NCBI RefSeq assembly: GCF_009711225.1
Contig: NZ_WMIE01000001.1
Coordinates: forward strand, 310,001 to 374,000
Direction of reading: 5' to 3'
Origin: Paracoccus aestuariivivens
GTDB taxonomy: Bacteria > Pseudomonadota > Alphaproteobacteria > Rhodobacterales > Rhodobacteraceae
Length of the DNA: 64,000 bases
The notes under the pieces are model-generated. The model ran no database searches and was not told where the DNA came from. It saw nothing but the letters and a program-made list of their open reading frames with translations. The position numbers were made by a program, and so were the translations under genes. The first letter of the stretch is position 1, and every line of letters starts with the position of its first letter. Of the stretch, positions 11,080 through 21,524 are shown piece after piece.

Positions 11080-11094
11080 TTAACGAGGGATTAA
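11080..11094 (-). promoter_or_regulatory. CtrA-type binding site upstream of cckA
   Basis: TTAACGAGGGATTAA matches the CtrA recognition sequence TTAA-N7-TTAA exactly. It lies 40 bases upstream of the cckA start codon and overlaps the stop codon of the methyltransferase gene in front of it. Control of cckA by its own output regulator is an inference. Confidence 0.55.
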
Positions 11095-12239
11095 CGTCGC
11101 CTCAGAATTGCCACAAAAAAACCGTCGGAGGCATCCAAGGGTGTGAAGACCCGCTGCGAATGTAGCTCGAATTCCGAGCGTCCGGCAAAGGCTGCGACCT
11201 GTTGGCCGTTCTCCTCGTCTATTAGCGAACATGTCATATAGGCGAGATAACCGTTGGGCGCGACATAGCGGCCGGCATCGTCAAGAATACCCGCCTGAAT
11301 CTCGACCAGATCCCGCAACCGGTCACGATCAAGACGCCACTTGGCGTCCGGTGTCCGCCTCCAAGTGCCGCTGCCCGAGCACGGAACATCCGTCACGACC
11401 AGATCGAATGTGCCGCGGATTTGTCCCGATTTGGCGATACGGACCTTGGCGCCAGCGCGATCTGCGCGCGATGGCAGATCATTCATCCTGGCCGGGTTGG
11501 CGTCATGTGCGGTCACATCAACATTTCCCCGCGCAGCAATGGCAAGCGACTTGCCCCCACCCCCTGCGCAATAATCCAGAACCTTCTGCGCGGTCGGTAA
11601 CATGGCACAGGCAAGCTGGGGCGATAAGTCCTGCAATTCGACCAGACCGTCGCGATAGGCCCGCGCATTCGAAACCTTGCGAGCCCCTTCGATGACGACA
11701 AGCGCCGTCGGAAGCCCTGTAAATGATTGCGCGACGATCCCATCCTGCGCGAGCGATGCGATTGCCTGTGCAGGCGTCGCCCGCAAGGCATTCGCCCGAA
11801 GCCAAACCGGCGCGCGTGCGCTCATCGCCCGAGCGACCGGCTTTGCGTTCGCACCAAGCGACCCTGCCCACAAAGGTTGCACCCAATCGGGAAGATCCAA
11901 TGCCTCGGCCTCGGTCGGCTGACGCCCCTTCCCGAGTTCGCCACCCGCGAGTTTCGCGGGTGCATGCCCTTCGCCCGTAAAGATCTGAACGGGATCGAGC
12001 CCCTCTTGAAGGCACATTCCAAGGATCAGTCCGCGACCGGTCAGCGCACCGCCAAGCGCCGCACGGGACCGCCGGCGGCGCAGGCTGTCAAAAACCAGAT
12101 CGCGGATTGCTGCGCGGTCCCCCGAGCCGGCAAAGCGACTGCTCCGCGACCAGCGCAGCAACGCGGCCTCGGCCGGGTCGCCCGACAGGATCTGATCAAG
12201 AATGGTAATGGCGGCCTGAACACGCGCGGCAGGGGTCAT
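11091..12239 (-). CDS. RsmB/NOP family 16S rRNA (cytosine-5) methyltransferase
   Basis: A 382-residue SAM-dependent RNA m5C methyltransferase. The N-terminus resembles the NusB-like/RsmB helical region (AARVQAAITILDQIL, AIRDLVFDSLRRRR). The Rossmann domain starts at VLDYCAGGGGKSLAIAARG, and both catalytic-site cysteines are present in DVPCSGSGTWRR and YMTCSL. The ATG at 12239 gives the best family start; an in-frame TTG at 12296 would couple it to the gene upstream but lacks support. Which cytosine it modifies is not shown by sequence alone. Confidence 0.85.
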   Translation of the reverse strand: MTPAARVQAAITILDQILSGDPAEAALLRWSRSSRFAGSGDRAAIRDLVFDSLRRRRSRAALGGALTGRGLILGMCLQEGLDPVQIFTGEGHAPAKLAGGELGKGRQPTEAEALDLPDWVQPLWAGSLGANAKPVARAMSARAPVWLRANALRATPAQAIASLAQDGIVAQSFTGLPTALVVIEGARKVSNARAYRDGLVELQDLSPQLACAMLPTAQKVLDYCAGGGGKSLAIAARGNVDVTAHDANPARMNDLPSRADRAGAKVRIAKSGQIRGTFDLVVTDVPCSGSGTWRRTPDAKWRLDRDRLRDLVEIQAGILDDAGRYVAPNGYLAYMTCSLIDEENGQQVAAFAGRSEFELHSQRVFTPLDASDGFFVAILRRR

Positions 12240-12292
12240 GGCAATCACGATCTTTGGAACAGAGGCCCAGAAAGGGCCTGCGCCCGATATTG

Positions 12293-13090
12293 TCAATCCC
12301 GAAGCTCTTCCTGGATATCGGCTGATGGTTGCGCAAAGAACGGACCGCCCGCCCGCGCGACGATCAGCGGCCCCCGCGAACGCGCAAAGGCCGGGCCAGA
12401 CCCTTGTCCGATAGCAGCAAGTGAACCCGGCCTTCCGGTAACCGCCGTGCCCATGGGCGCACCCAGCAGCATCAGGCGTTGGCGCACCTGCTTCCGGCTA
12501 TCTGCCGTAATCGAGGCGAATTGGTTATAGGTTTCGGGCGCACTGGTCATGCCGGAAAAGCCACGCTTCTGCAGCACAGCATAAAGCGTATCGAATCGCG
12601 CCAGATAGCGTTCGGCATGGGCCGTCGTACGCGAATGGAAAGCGCCCGCAGCACGACGCCAATCCGCCGTCTCGCTGTGGAGTTGGGCAACAAATCTCGC
12701 CGCGTAACGGGCATTCTCCAGCGGATCGAACATCTGCTCGATATTGCTGAAGTTCATCCCGTGCCATCGATAGTTCAGCTGGAAGCAACCGATATCAAGG
12801 TTGGTCCGGCCCTGCGAAATCCGGTCATGGGCGAAGGTGATTGCGGATTGCGGGTCGTCGAACCATGTCCCCTCACCCTCGGAATTGGCGCTCCATGCCC
12901 AAGGGCGAACGACACCGCCCATATGGCGACCTGTCTCGGTCAGGGTCAGCGCCCCCATGATCTCGACAGGGACGCCCGTCTCTTGCGCGGCTTGCACGGC
13001 AGCCCATTCGCAGACATCAGCCGCAGGCAAGGTAAACGCCCTGCCCGTAGCCAGTAAAGTCATGGCGAGAATGCAGAATATGCGAAGCAA
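12293..13090 (-). CDS. Periplasmic lytic transglycosylase (SLT domain)
   Basis: A 265-residue exported protein. A signal peptide (MLRIFCILAMTLLATGRAFTLPA) leads into an SLT-like lysozyme fold with GALTLTETGRHM carrying the catalytic glutamate, NLDIGCFQLNYRWHG and AAGAFHSRTTAHAERY. It would cleave the glycan strands of peptidoglycan. The TTG at 13090 is chosen because it gives a complete signal peptide; an internal ATG at 13063 would leave a truncated one. The C-terminal ~70 residues are low in recognisable structure. Confidence 0.75.
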   Translation of the reverse strand: MLRIFCILAMTLLATGRAFTLPAADVCEWAAVQAAQETGVPVEIMGALTLTETGRHMGGVVRPWAWSANSEGEGTWFDDPQSAITFAHDRISQGRTNLDIGCFQLNYRWHGMNFSNIEQMFDPLENARYAARFVAQLHSETADWRRAAGAFHSRTTAHAERYLARFDTLYAVLQKRGFSGMTSAPETYNQFASITADSRKQVRQRLMLLGAPMGTAVTGRPGSLAAIGQGSGPAFARSRGPLIVARAGGPFFAQPSADIQEELRD

Positions 13091-13161
13091 ATCACCGTCC
13101 GGCCGATTGGTTACACCGGCCAGACTATGCGCAACGATTTAAGATTTGGTTTCCCGTAATG

Positions 13162-13183
13162 AAAAGGGCGGCCGAAGCCGCCC
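13162..13183 (-). terminator. Rho-independent terminator of guaB
   Basis: On the minus strand GGGCGGC-TTCG-GCCGCCC, a stable UUCG-tetraloop hairpin, is followed by TTTTC. It lies immediately downstream of the guaB stop codon. Confidence 0.85.
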
Positions 13184-13191
13184 CTTCAACC

Positions 13192-14649
<1,458 letters not shown>

Positions 14650-14897
14650 CTATCAGGGGTTCGTTTGGCAGTTTCCCATTTCACGGAGCCGCCCGATTGT
14701 CCAGTACGAGAACGTCGCACCCCGCAAGAATAGCGATTCCTCCTGACACGCCACTGTTGTAACGCCGCCGCAGTCACACGCGCAAAGCGCGAACGGGGAT
14801 ACGACGCCGCGTCAATCCATCGATATGATTGACGCAAGCAGATTGGCTGCGAAATGCTCGGGTCAGGTTCCTCGCGAACCGCGAATGGGAGGAAAAC

Positions 14898-16028
14898 ATG
14901 AAAAATACTATGACCGGGCTGGGCCTGCTGCTTCTCAGCACCGCCCCGGCACTGGCCGGTGGAATCGAGCGTGCGCCGCAATCCTTGGCGGTGCTTTTCG
15001 AGAATGGCAATTACGTCGAACTCAGCTTCGGTGGCGTCGATCCGACCGTGAAGGGTCACGACATCTTGGGCGGCAAAACCGGCGACGTGGCGCAGGGCTA
15101 CGGATTCGTCGGCCTGTCTTACAAACACCAGTTCAACGAAAACCTGTCGGGCGCGTTCATCATCGAGCAGCCCTTCGGCTCGGACCTGCGCTATCCGCTG
15201 GCAAGCGATGGCGGTTCGGTGGTGCTGGGGGGCACGCGGGTCGAAGTGAACTCGACCACCTATACCGCGCTGCTGCGCTACAAGTTCGAGAACAACTTCT
15301 CGGTCCATGGCGGTCTGCGGGCATCGCATGCGGATGGGGGCGTGACGCTGGACGGCGCGGGCTATCAGTCGACCGCAGGCTATGATCTGAAAATCGACGG
15401 CGCATGGGGCATGGGCTGGGTCGCGGGTGTTGCCTACGAGATCCCGGAATATGCCGCGCGCGTATCGTTGACGTACAACTCGGAAATCGACCACGACTTC
15501 GACCAACAGGAAAGCGGCGGCCCGCTTCCGGTGACGATGAACGGCAAGTACGAGGTCACCACCCCGCGCAGCTGGACGCTGGAAGGCCAGACGGGGGTGG
15601 CCGAGGACACGCTGGTATTCGGCTCGATCCGCTGGGTGAAATGGTCCGAATTCGAGGTCAACAACTTCCTGTTCCCGATCGTGACCCCGCTGGGAGAAAT
15701 CCCGCTGGTCGAACTTGAGGACACCACCACCTACACGATCGGCGTCGGCCGCAAGTTCACCGAAAACTGGTCGGGTTCGGTCGCCTATATCTACGAGCCG
15801 AGCGTGGGCGGAAAGATCTCGCCGCTGGCGCCCTATGATGGCCGCAAGGGCATTCAGGTCGCCGCGATCTACACGATGGACAACATCAAGGTCTCGACCG
15901 GAATCAACTATTCGAAACTGGGCGATGCCGATCTGGGCGTCGGCTATTCCGGCAACAAGACCGCCGTCGGAGAAACCACGGACAACGAATTGTGGGGCGT
16001 CGGCGTCCGCGTCGGCTATTCGTTCTGA
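14898..16028 (+). CDS. FadL/OmpP1-type outer-membrane transport protein
   Basis: A 376-residue beta-barrel protein with signal peptide (MKNTMTGLGLLLLSTAPALA), an N-terminal hatch-like region beginning GGIERAPQSLAVLFE, many alternating amphipathic strands and the C-terminal phenylalanine (VGVRVGYSF) needed for barrel assembly. FadL proteins let hydrophobic compounds such as long-chain fatty acids cross the outer membrane. GGGAGGAAAAC precedes the chosen ATG; the open frame extends 69 bases upstream without a better start. A strong bidirectional terminator follows. Confidence 0.85.
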   Translation: MKNTMTGLGLLLLSTAPALAGGIERAPQSLAVLFENGNYVELSFGGVDPTVKGHDILGGKTGDVAQGYGFVGLSYKHQFNENLSGAFIIEQPFGSDLRYPLASDGGSVVLGGTRVEVNSTTYTALLRYKFENNFSVHGGLRASHADGGVTLDGAGYQSTAGYDLKIDGAWGMGWVAGVAYEIPEYAARVSLTYNSEIDHDFDQQESGGPLPVTMNGKYEVTTPRSWTLEGQTGVAEDTLVFGSIRWVKWSEFEVNNFLFPIVTPLGEIPLVELEDTTTYTIGVGRKFTENWSGSVAYIYEPSVGGKISPLAPYDGRKGIQVAAIYTMDNIKVSTGINYSKLGDADLGVGYSGNKTAVGETTDNELWGVGVRVGYSF

Positions 16029-16044
16029 TCCTGACCCCGAAAAG

Positions 16045-16073
16045 AAAGGCCCCGGAGATTCCGGGGCCTTTTT
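16045..16073. terminator. Bidirectional terminator between FadL-type gene and murD
   Basis: An 11-bp stem (AAAGGCCCCGG with CCGGGGCCTTT, loop of five) with T-runs on both sides: TTTTTCG on the plus strand and TTTCTTTT on the minus strand. It separates two convergent genes and ends the visible dcw operon after murD. Confidence 0.9.
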
Positions 16074-16076
16074 CGT

Positions 16077-17477
16077 TTACGCCGTCAGAGCCTGCACCAA
16101 GGCGGTGAAATGCTCGCCGCGTTTCTCGAAATTCGGGTATTGGTCGAAGCTGGCGGCAGCGGGGGCCAGCAGGACCGTCTCGCCGGGCTGGGCCTCGGCG
16201 CGGGCGCGGACCACGGCCTGCTCCATTGTTTCGGCAATCTCGTAGGGAGTCTGGCCGATCTGAAGCGCGAAATCGCGGGCCGAGTGCCCGATCAGATAGG
16301 CCTTGACCACCTGCCCCAGATGCGGGGCAAGCGCCTCGATCCCGCCATCCTTGCCCATACCACCCGCGATCCAGCGGATGTTCTGGAAGGCCGTCAGCGC
16401 CTTTGCTGCGGCATCGACATTGGTCGCCTTGCTGTCATTGACCCAGCGCACGCCGTCGATCTCCGCGACGGTCTGGCTACGATGCGGCAGACCTTGGAAA
16501 CTGTGGAAGGCGCGCTCGATCTCGCGCGGGGCGATTCCGACAGAACGCGCGGCGGCATAGGCCGCACAGGCGTTCTGGTGGTTATGCTCGCCCGGTAGGC
16601 CCTTGATCTCGCGCAGGTCGATCGAGGCGACCTGACGACCCTTGCGATATTCCGACAGGTAGCCTTTGCGGGCGAATACCGACCAACCAAAGCGTTCCAG
16701 CTTCTGTCCGGAGGAAATCCGGATCACGCGGTCATCGGCGGGGCTCATGGAAAGCTGGTCGGCCAGATAGCGGCCCTCGACCTCATCAACACCAATGACG
16801 GCACGGTCTGGTCCACCCTCGGCGAACAGCCGACGTTTGGCGGCGAAATAGCCGCCCGGTCCGCCGTGACGGTCCAGATGGTCGGGCGACAGATTGGTAA
16901 AGACCGCGACATCAGGCGTCAACGCGCGGGCAAGATCGGTCTGGTAGCTGCTCAGTTCCAGCACGACGACCTCACCATCCTCGGCAGGTTCGAGCGACAG
17001 GACGCCCGTGCCGATATTGCCGCCAAGCTGGGCGGGGCGTCCGGCCTCGTGCAGGATGTGATGGATCAGCGCCGTGGTCGTCGATTTGCCGTTCGAGCCG
17101 GTGATCGCAATGACGCGCGGCGCGGTGTCGAACCGGTCCCAGTCGCGCGTGGCGAAACTGCGAAAAAACAGGCCGATGTCATTGTCCACCGGCACGCCCA
17201 ACTCATAGGCCATGGCAATGACCGGATGCGGCTTGGGATAAAGATGCGGAATGCCCGGACTGGTGATCAGCGCCGAGATCCCTTCCCAGTTCCGCTCGCG
17301 TGTCATGTCAAGGACGGTCATGCCGTCGGCGGCGGCCTTTTCGCGGGTATCGACCCCGTCATCCCAGACGACGACATTGGCCCCGCCCTCGGCGAGGGCG
17401 GCAGCAGTTGCGCGGCCCGAACGGCCGAGGCCGAGCACGGCGATAGTTTGATTCTCGACGCCCTGAACCGGGATCAT
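16077..17477 (-). CDS. murD: UDP-N-acetylmuramoyl-L-alanine--D-glutamate ligase
   Basis: Adds D-glutamate to UDP-MurNAc-L-Ala in the cytoplasm. The 466-residue ligase has an N-terminal Rossmann-like UDP-binding domain ([12 protein letters not shown]), the central ATP-binding motif [11 protein letters not shown] at ~residue 125, [19 protein letters not shown] and the C-terminal [11 protein letters not shown] motif. It is the last gene of the cluster here, separated from mraY by 84 bases and followed by a terminator. Usual next genes (ftsW, murG, murC) are absent at this place. Confidence 0.97.
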   Translation of the reverse strand: MIPVQGVENQTIAVLGLGRSGRATAAALAEGGANVVVWDDGVDTREKAAADGMTVLDMTRERNWEGISALITSPGIPHLYPKPHPVIAMAYELGVPVDNDIGLFFRSFATRDWDRFDTAPRVIAITGSNGKSTTTALIHHILHEAGRPAQLGGNIGTGVLSLEPAEDGEVVVLELSSYQTDLARALTPDVAVFTNLSPDHLDRHGGPGGYFAAKRRLFAEGGPDRAVIGVDEVEGRYLADQLSMSPADDRVIRISSGQKLERFGWSVFARKGYLSEYRKGRQVASIDLREIKGLPGEHNHQNACAAYAAARSVGIAPREIERAFHSFQGLPHRSQTVAEIDGVRWVNDSKATNVDAAAKALTAFQNIRWIAGGMGKDGGIEALAPHLGQVVKAYLIGHSARDFALQIGQTPYEIAETMEQAVVRARAEAQPGETVLLAPAAASFDQYPNFEKRGEHFTALVQALTA

Positions 17478-17561
17478 GGCACTTCCTTCAACTTGGCAGG
17501 CCGGGACACGCCGCCCCGGCCCGCCAAGAATATTGACCCTGATAGGAAGTTGCGAGAGGCC

Positions 17562-18644
17562 TTAACGCAGCTTCAGCGTCGCAAGCCCGATCAGCGCAAG
17601 GATCAGCGCGATGATCCAGAAACGGATCACGATCTGCGCCTCGCCCCAGCCCTTCTTCTCGAAGTGGTGGTGGATCGGCGCCATCAGGAAGACGCGTTTT
17701 CCGGTGCGCTTGAAATACAGCACCTGAATGATCACCGACATCGCCTCGACCACGAACAGGCCGCCGACGATTGCCAGAACGATCTCGTGTTTGGTGACGA
17801 CCGCAATCGCCCCCAAGGCGCCACCCAGCGCCAACGAGCCGGTGTCACCCATGAAGACTGCGGCTGGCGGGGCGTTGTACCAAAGGAAACCCAAGCCACC
17901 ACCGATCAGCGCGGCGACGAAGACCGCTAGTTCGCCGGTGCCGGGGACAAAATGGACGCCCAGATAATTCGCGAAATTGGCGTTCCCGACCATATAGGCG
18001 ATCACCGCGAAGGTCGCCGCCGCGATCATCACCGGCATGATCGCCAGCCCGTCCAGACCATCGGTCAGGTTGACCGCATTCGCCGCACCAAGGATCACGA
18101 TGACGCTGAACGGCACATAAAGGATGCTGAGATTGATCAGAGCGTCCTTGAAGAAGGGCAGCGCCAACTGACCGCTCAGTGCCGCCGGATGCAACCAGGC
18201 CGCCGTACCGGCAGCAACTGCTGCAATGACCATCCCGATGGCCAGCCGGACCTTGCCCGAAAGCCCCGCGTGGTGCTGCTTGGTGACCTTGGCATAGTCG
18301 TCGGCAAAGCCGATGCCGGCAAAGCCCAGCGTGACCAGCAGGACGATCCAGACATAGCCGTTGTCGAGCCGCGCCCAAAGCAACGTGCCCACGATTAGCG
18401 CAGCAAGGATCAGCAGACCGCCCATCGTCGGCGTGCCCGCCTTGGAAAAATGGTTCTGCGGGCCGTCATCGCGGATCGGTTGGCCTTTTTTCTGCTTGCG
18501 GCGCAGCAGGTCGATCAAGGGTCGGCCAAACATGAAACCGAAAATCAGCGCGGTGAAGAAAGCTCCGCCCGCGCGGAAGGTGATGTACCTGAAAAGGTTG
18601 AAAAAATCCCCGCCATCAGAGAGGGTCGCAAGCCAATAAAGCAT
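17562..18644 (-). CDS. mraY: Phospho-N-acetylmuramoyl-pentapeptide transferase
   Basis: Transfers phospho-MurNAc-pentapeptide to undecaprenyl phosphate, forming lipid I at the inner membrane. The 360-residue polytopic protein has about ten membrane segments and the family motifs GFADDYAKV (cytoplasmic Asp-Asp pair), [13 protein letters not shown] and the histidine cluster [12 protein letters not shown]. Its start overlaps the murF stop by one base, in keeping with operon translation. Confidence 0.98.
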   Translation of the reverse strand: MLYWLATLSDGGDFFNLFRYITFRAGGAFFTALIFGFMFGRPLIDLLRRKQKKGQPIRDDGPQNHFSKAGTPTMGGLLILAALIVGTLLWARLDNGYVWIVLLVTLGFAGIGFADDYAKVTKQHHAGLSGKVRLAIGMVIAAVAAGTAAWLHPAALSGQLALPFFKDALINLSILYVPFSVIVILGAANAVNLTDGLDGLAIMPVMIAAATFAVIAYMVGNANFANYLGVHFVPGTGELAVFVAALIGGGLGFLWYNAPPAAVFMGDTGSLALGGALGAIAVVTKHEIVLAIVGGLFVVEAMSVIIQVLYFKRTGKRVFLMAPIHHHFEKKGWGEAQIVIRFWIIALILALIGLATLKLR

Positions 18645-20029
18645 TACTGGTTCCTTTCGCCAGGCGGCGTGCTTTGCCGCGTCCGCCGCAAGGCGTCAAC
18701 CACGGTCGAGACTTTCGAGGATTTCGAGCCCTTGACCAGCACGATATCGCCCATGGTCACCAGCTCCCCGACCTTTTCGGCCAGCTCGGCCGCGCTTTCG
18801 GCATGAAAGCCGCGGCGCTTTTCGGGCAGGGCATCGTGCAAGGCACGCATGCGCGGGCCGGCGGTGTGAACCAGATCGACCGAAGCCATCGCCGCATCAT
18901 CGGCCATATCGCGGTGCATGGCGATTTCATCGGCGCCAAGCTCCAGCATATCGCCAAGAATGGCGACGCGGCGGCCTCCGGTCAGACGGGCAAGCGTCGC
19001 GAGCCCTGCCGACAGCGAGGTCGGATTCGAGTTGTAGGCATCGTCGATGAGGCGGATACCGCCCAGATCCTCGACAGCGCCACGGCCCAGCGGCGGGTTC
19101 CAGCCCCCCAACGCCTTGGCCGCAGCCGCCACATCGGCCCCAGCCGCCCCGAGCGCGCCCAGCACCCCGACGGCGTTCATCACGAAATGCGTGCCTGCAC
19201 TGGCCAAGGTGAAATCGACCGTCTCGCCCAGAACGCGCGCACGCACCTGCGTCACGCCATCGGTCGTCTCGGCCTTCAAGGGCTTGGCCATGCCGTTCTG
19301 GCCAAAGCCGATGACAATCGCTCCGGCATCATCCGCGCAATCGCGCAGGATCTGGGTCACGGCCAGATCCTCGGGCAGCACAGCGGTTCCGGGTTGGGTC
19401 AGGCCACGGAAGATCGCGCCCTTTTCGCGGGCGATGCCCTCGATCGCACCGAAGGCCTCAAGATGGGCAGCCGCGACCGTGGTGATCATCGCAACATGCG
19501 GACGGGAAAGACGGGCCAAAGGCTCGATCTCGCCGGGGTGGTTCATGCCGATCTCGATAATGGCGAAATCGGTATCGGCGGGCATCCGCGCCAGCGTCAG
19601 GGGCACGCCCCAATGGTTGTTGTAGCTAGCCTCGGCGGCGTGAATCCTGCCCTGCCCCGTCAATGCGATACGGGCCATTTCCTTGGTCGAGGTCTTGCCG
19701 ACCGAGCCGGTGATCGCAATGACCTTGCCCTGCATACGGGCACGACCGGCGCGACCAAGCGCCTCGAGCGCGGCCAGCACATCTGGCACGACCAGCAGTG
19801 GCGCATCGGGCGCGACGCCTTCTGGGATACGGGTGACTAAAGCCGCGCCCGCGCTCTTTTCCAGAGCCTGCACCACGAAATCATGCCCGTCCCGTGCCGC
19901 TTGAAGCGCCACGAACAGATCGCCCGCCTCGATCGTACGGGTGTCGATCGAAACACCATTGATCACGAAATCGCGGGTGGCGTGACCGCCCGTTGCAACG
20001 GCAGCCTCTTGCGAGGTCCAAAGTGTCAT
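18644..20029 (-). CDS. murF: UDP-N-acetylmuramoyl-tripeptide--D-alanyl-D-alanine ligase
   Basis: Adds D-Ala-D-Ala to the UDP-MurNAc-tripeptide. The 461-residue Mur ligase shows the N-terminal domain with [19 protein letters not shown], the ATP loop [15 protein letters not shown] at ~residue 105, the carbamylated-lysine region [10 protein letters not shown] and IDDAYNSNP. It overlaps murE by four bases (ATGA) upstream and mraY by one base downstream. Confidence 0.97.
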   Translation of the reverse strand: MTLWTSQEAAVATGGHATRDFVINGVSIDTRTIEAGDLFVALQAARDGHDFVVQALEKSAGAALVTRIPEGVAPDAPLLVVPDVLAALEALGRAGRARMQGKVIAITGSVGKTSTKEMARIALTGQGRIHAAEASYNNHWGVPLTLARMPADTDFAIIEIGMNHPGEIEPLARLSRPHVAMITTVAAAHLEAFGAIEGIAREKGAIFRGLTQPGTAVLPEDLAVTQILRDCADDAGAIVIGFGQNGMAKPLKAETTDGVTQVRARVLGETVDFTLASAGTHFVMNAVGVLGALGAAGADVAAAAKALGGWNPPLGRGAVEDLGGIRLIDDAYNSNPTSLSAGLATLARLTGGRRVAILGDMLELGADEIAMHRDMADDAAMASVDLVHTAGPRMRALHDALPEKRRGFHAESAAELAEKVGELVTMGDIVLVKGSKSSKVSTVVDALRRTRQSTPPGERNQ

Positions 20030-21510
20030 ATCTTGCCATCCAGTGCCGCGACGGCCACCGAGGCCTGCTCTGCGTCGTCAAAGGGGTAAACATCATTGCC
20101 GATGATCTGGCCGGTCTCGTGCCCCTTGCCCGCGATCAACAGCGCATCGCCGGGTTGCAGGGCATCGACGCCGCGCAGGATGGCCTCGGCACGGTCGCCC
20201 ACCTCGATGGCGTCGGGTCCAGCACCGGCCATGACCTCGGCGCGGATCGCAGCGGGGTCTTCGGAACGGGGATTGTCATCCGTGACAAAGACCACATCGG
20301 CGAATTCGCACGCCGCCTCGCCCATCAACGGGCGTTTCAGGCGGTCGCGATCACCGCCCGCGCCAAAGACCACGACGATGCGGCCCATGACATGCGGACG
20401 CAGCGATTGCAGCGCCGAGGCCAGCGCGCCGGGCTTGTGGCTGTAGTCGACAAAGATCGCTGCGCCATTGTCGCGCATGGCTGCCAGTTCCATCCGGCCG
20501 CGCACGGTCGAAAGTTGCGGCAAAGTATCGAAGACGCGGGAAGGATCGTCTCCGGCGGCGATCACCAGACCTGCCGCCGCCAGAACGTTCTCGGCCTGAA
20601 AACCACCGATCAGGCCAAGACGCACAAGATGCGCCTGACCTTGCCACGAAAAGCGCAGATCCTGTCCGGTGGCGTCATAGCGTTGGCCAAGAATGCGCAG
20701 ATCCGCCGCGCCATCACGTCCAATCGTGGTCAGCCGCAAACCCTGTTCGCGCGCGATCTGCGCCATCTGACGGCCGCGCGGGTCATCGATATTGATGACG
20801 GCATCTGCACCTTCGTCAAGAATGTGATTGAACAACAATGCTTTGGCGGCAAAGTAATCGTCAAAGTCCTTGTGATAATCCAGATGGTCCTGACTGAAAT
20901 TGGTAAAGGCCGCGGCCTTCAGCCTGACGCCATCCAGACGACGTTGGTCCAACCCGTGCGAGGACGCCTCCATAGCGGCATGGGTCACGCCAGCAGCGGC
21001 GGCCTCGGCCAGGACGCGGTGCAGGGTCAACGGCTCGGGCGTCGTATGGGCAAGCTTGGCCTGAAAGTCACCCTGAACCCCCATGGTGCCAAGGCTGATC
21101 GCCTTATGTCCCAGCTCCTGCCAGATCTGGCGGGTAAAGGTCGCGACCGAGGTTTTGCCGGATGTTCCCGTAACGCCGACCATGGTTTCGGGCTGGGCGG
21201 CGAACCACAAAGCCGCCGCACCGGCAAGCGCGGCGCGCGGATCTTCGGCGACGACCAGTGCCGCGTCTGATCCGGCCAATTCGGCTGCGGCAATCTCGGC
21301 GCCGTGGCGGTCGGTCAGGATCGCACCGGCCCCTTGGCGCAGCGCGTATTGGATGAATTCGCCCCCATGTCGGGCCGAACCCGGCAAAGCCGCAAACAGA
21401 TAGCCCGACCTGATTTCCCGAGAATCAACGGAAATTCCGGTCACCTCGGGGTCGCGCCCCTTGTCCCCCCTTAGCCCCAGAAGGGACAGCCGCATCGCCC
21501 TGTCAGTCAC
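20026..21510 (-). CDS. murE: UDP-N-acetylmuramoyl-tripeptide synthetase (meso-DAP-adding)
   Basis: Adds the third residue of the stem peptide. The 494-residue enzyme has DSREIRSGYLFAALPG, the ATP loop GVTGTSGKTSVATF, and the DNPR motif in VTDDNPRSEDP, which in this family marks meso-diaminopimelate as substrate. The start is a GTG at 21510 with GAGG six bases upstream; an ATG 15 bases further in lacks a good site. It follows ftsI after 14 bases and overlaps murF. Confidence 0.97.
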   Translation of the reverse strand: MTDRAMRLSLLGLRGDKGRDPEVTGISVDSREIRSGYLFAALPGSARHGGEFIQYALRQGAGAILTDRHGAEIAAAELAGSDAALVVAEDPRAALAGAAALWFAAQPETMVGVTGTSGKTSVATFTRQIWQELGHKAISLGTMGVQGDFQAKLAHTTPEPLTLHRVLAEAAAAGVTHAAMEASSHGLDQRRLDGVRLKAAAFTNFSQDHLDYHKDFDDYFAAKALLFNHILDEGADAVINIDDPRGRQMAQIAREQGLRLTTIGRDGAADLRILGQRYDATGQDLRFSWQGQAHLVRLGLIGGFQAENVLAAAGLVIAAGDDPSRVFDTLPQLSTVRGRMELAAMRDNGAAIFVDYSHKPGALASALQSLRPHVMGRIVVVFGAGGDRDRLKRPLMGEAACEFADVVFVTDDNPRSEDPAAIRAEVMAGAGPDAIEVGDRAEAILRGVDALQPGDALLIAGKGHETGQIIGNDVYPFDDAEQASVAVAALDGKI

Positions 21511-21524
21511 AGAAACCTCGTTTC

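Noticed and set aside
15160-15718. Alternative frames within the FadL-type gene
   Set aside because: The signal peptide, barrel strands and terminal Phe support only the frame 14898-16028.
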